Translations under genes and position numbers: made by a program
NCBI GenBank assembly: GCA_023432655.1
Contig: JAEYUK010000015.1
Coordinates: 1-5,574, forward strand
Direction of reading: 5' to 3'
Length of the DNA stretch: 5,574 bases
From: Pseudomonadota bacterium
GTDB taxonomy: Bacteria > Bdellovibrionota > Bacteriovoracia > Bacteriovoracales > Bacteriovoracaceae
Notes under the pieces: generated by a model
Database searches by the model: none
Told to the model about the DNA's origin: nothing
The model's input: only the letters and a program-made list of their open reading frames with translations
Part shown: positions 5,557 through 5,574 of the stretch, piece after piece
Numbering within the stretch: the stretch's first letter is position 1
Layout of the letters: each line of letters begins with the position of its first letter

Positions 5557-5574
5557 CTGTCTCTTATACAAATA
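5557..5574. other. Tn5/Nextera mosaic-end adapter remnant at contig end
   Basis: CTGTCTCTTATACA (5557-5570) is identical to the first 14 bases of the 19-base Tn5 mosaic end used in tagmentation libraries. The remaining four bases AATA differ from CATC at two positions, giving 16 of 18 overall. Read on the minus strand it encodes the known artefactual peptide YKRQ in frame with ampG. The genomic sequence should be taken to end at 5556. Confidence 0.93.

Noticed and set aside
5557..5574. Real Tn5-like transposon end
   Set aside because: It lies at the very end of the contig with no transposase or target duplication, and it matches the engineered mosaic end used in library kits, so an adapter is far more likely.

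Overview
The window looks like chromosomal DNA of a Gram-negative, moderately AT-rich bacterium. Both predicted exported proteins are lipoproteins whose Cys is followed by Gly, which is not an inner-membrane retention signal under the E. coli Lol rule. PepN and AmpG are close to their proteobacterial counterparts. The lipobox style and the unknown lipoproteins would fit a Bdellovibrio/Bacteriovorax-type lineage, but this is only an impression and no taxonomic marker is present. The last 18 bases carry a Nextera/Tn5 mosaic-end sequence, so the source is probably a contig from a tagmentation library whose adapter was not fully trimmed.

Layout. Bases 1-2149 (minus strand) hold most of an M1-family aminopeptidase N (pepN), cut by the left edge. 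Its start overlaps by 14 bases the end of a DUF2797 cysteine-rich protein (2136-2948, minus), so the two form a tight operon read leftward. Bases 2949-3085 are a divergent promoter region. To the right, a monocistronic unit (promoter, good ribosome binding site, 218-residue lipoprotein of unknown function, strong intrinsic terminator) covers about 3001-3789. Bases 3844-5022 encode a lipoprotein built of ankyrin repeats. Its 3' end overlaps by 30 bases the convergent 3' end of ampG (4993-5556, minus), a muropeptide permease of which only the C-terminal half is present.

How the genes relate. pepN and the DUF2797 gene are probably co-transcribed and translationally coupled. AmpG brings GlcNAc-anhydroMurNAc-peptides into the cytoplasm for cell-wall recycling and PepN trims cytosolic peptides, but nothing here shows that the two are linked in function. 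The lipoproteins appear to be separate units.

The points most worth following are: (i) the two genes without a Shine-Dalgarno sequence (DUF2797 and ankyrin) each have a -10-like hexamer exactly six bases before the ATG, suggesting leaderless mRNAs; (ii) the centre of DUF2797 resembles a GIY-YIG nuclease core next to a cysteine-rich zinc-binding region; (iii) the unknown lipoprotein has codon use and signals typical of a highly expressed gene; (iv) the convergent ends share a hairpin; (v) the apparent AmpG N-terminus 'MYKRQ' is an adapter artefact. I see no CRISPR array, tRNA, rRNA, insertion sequence or defence island.
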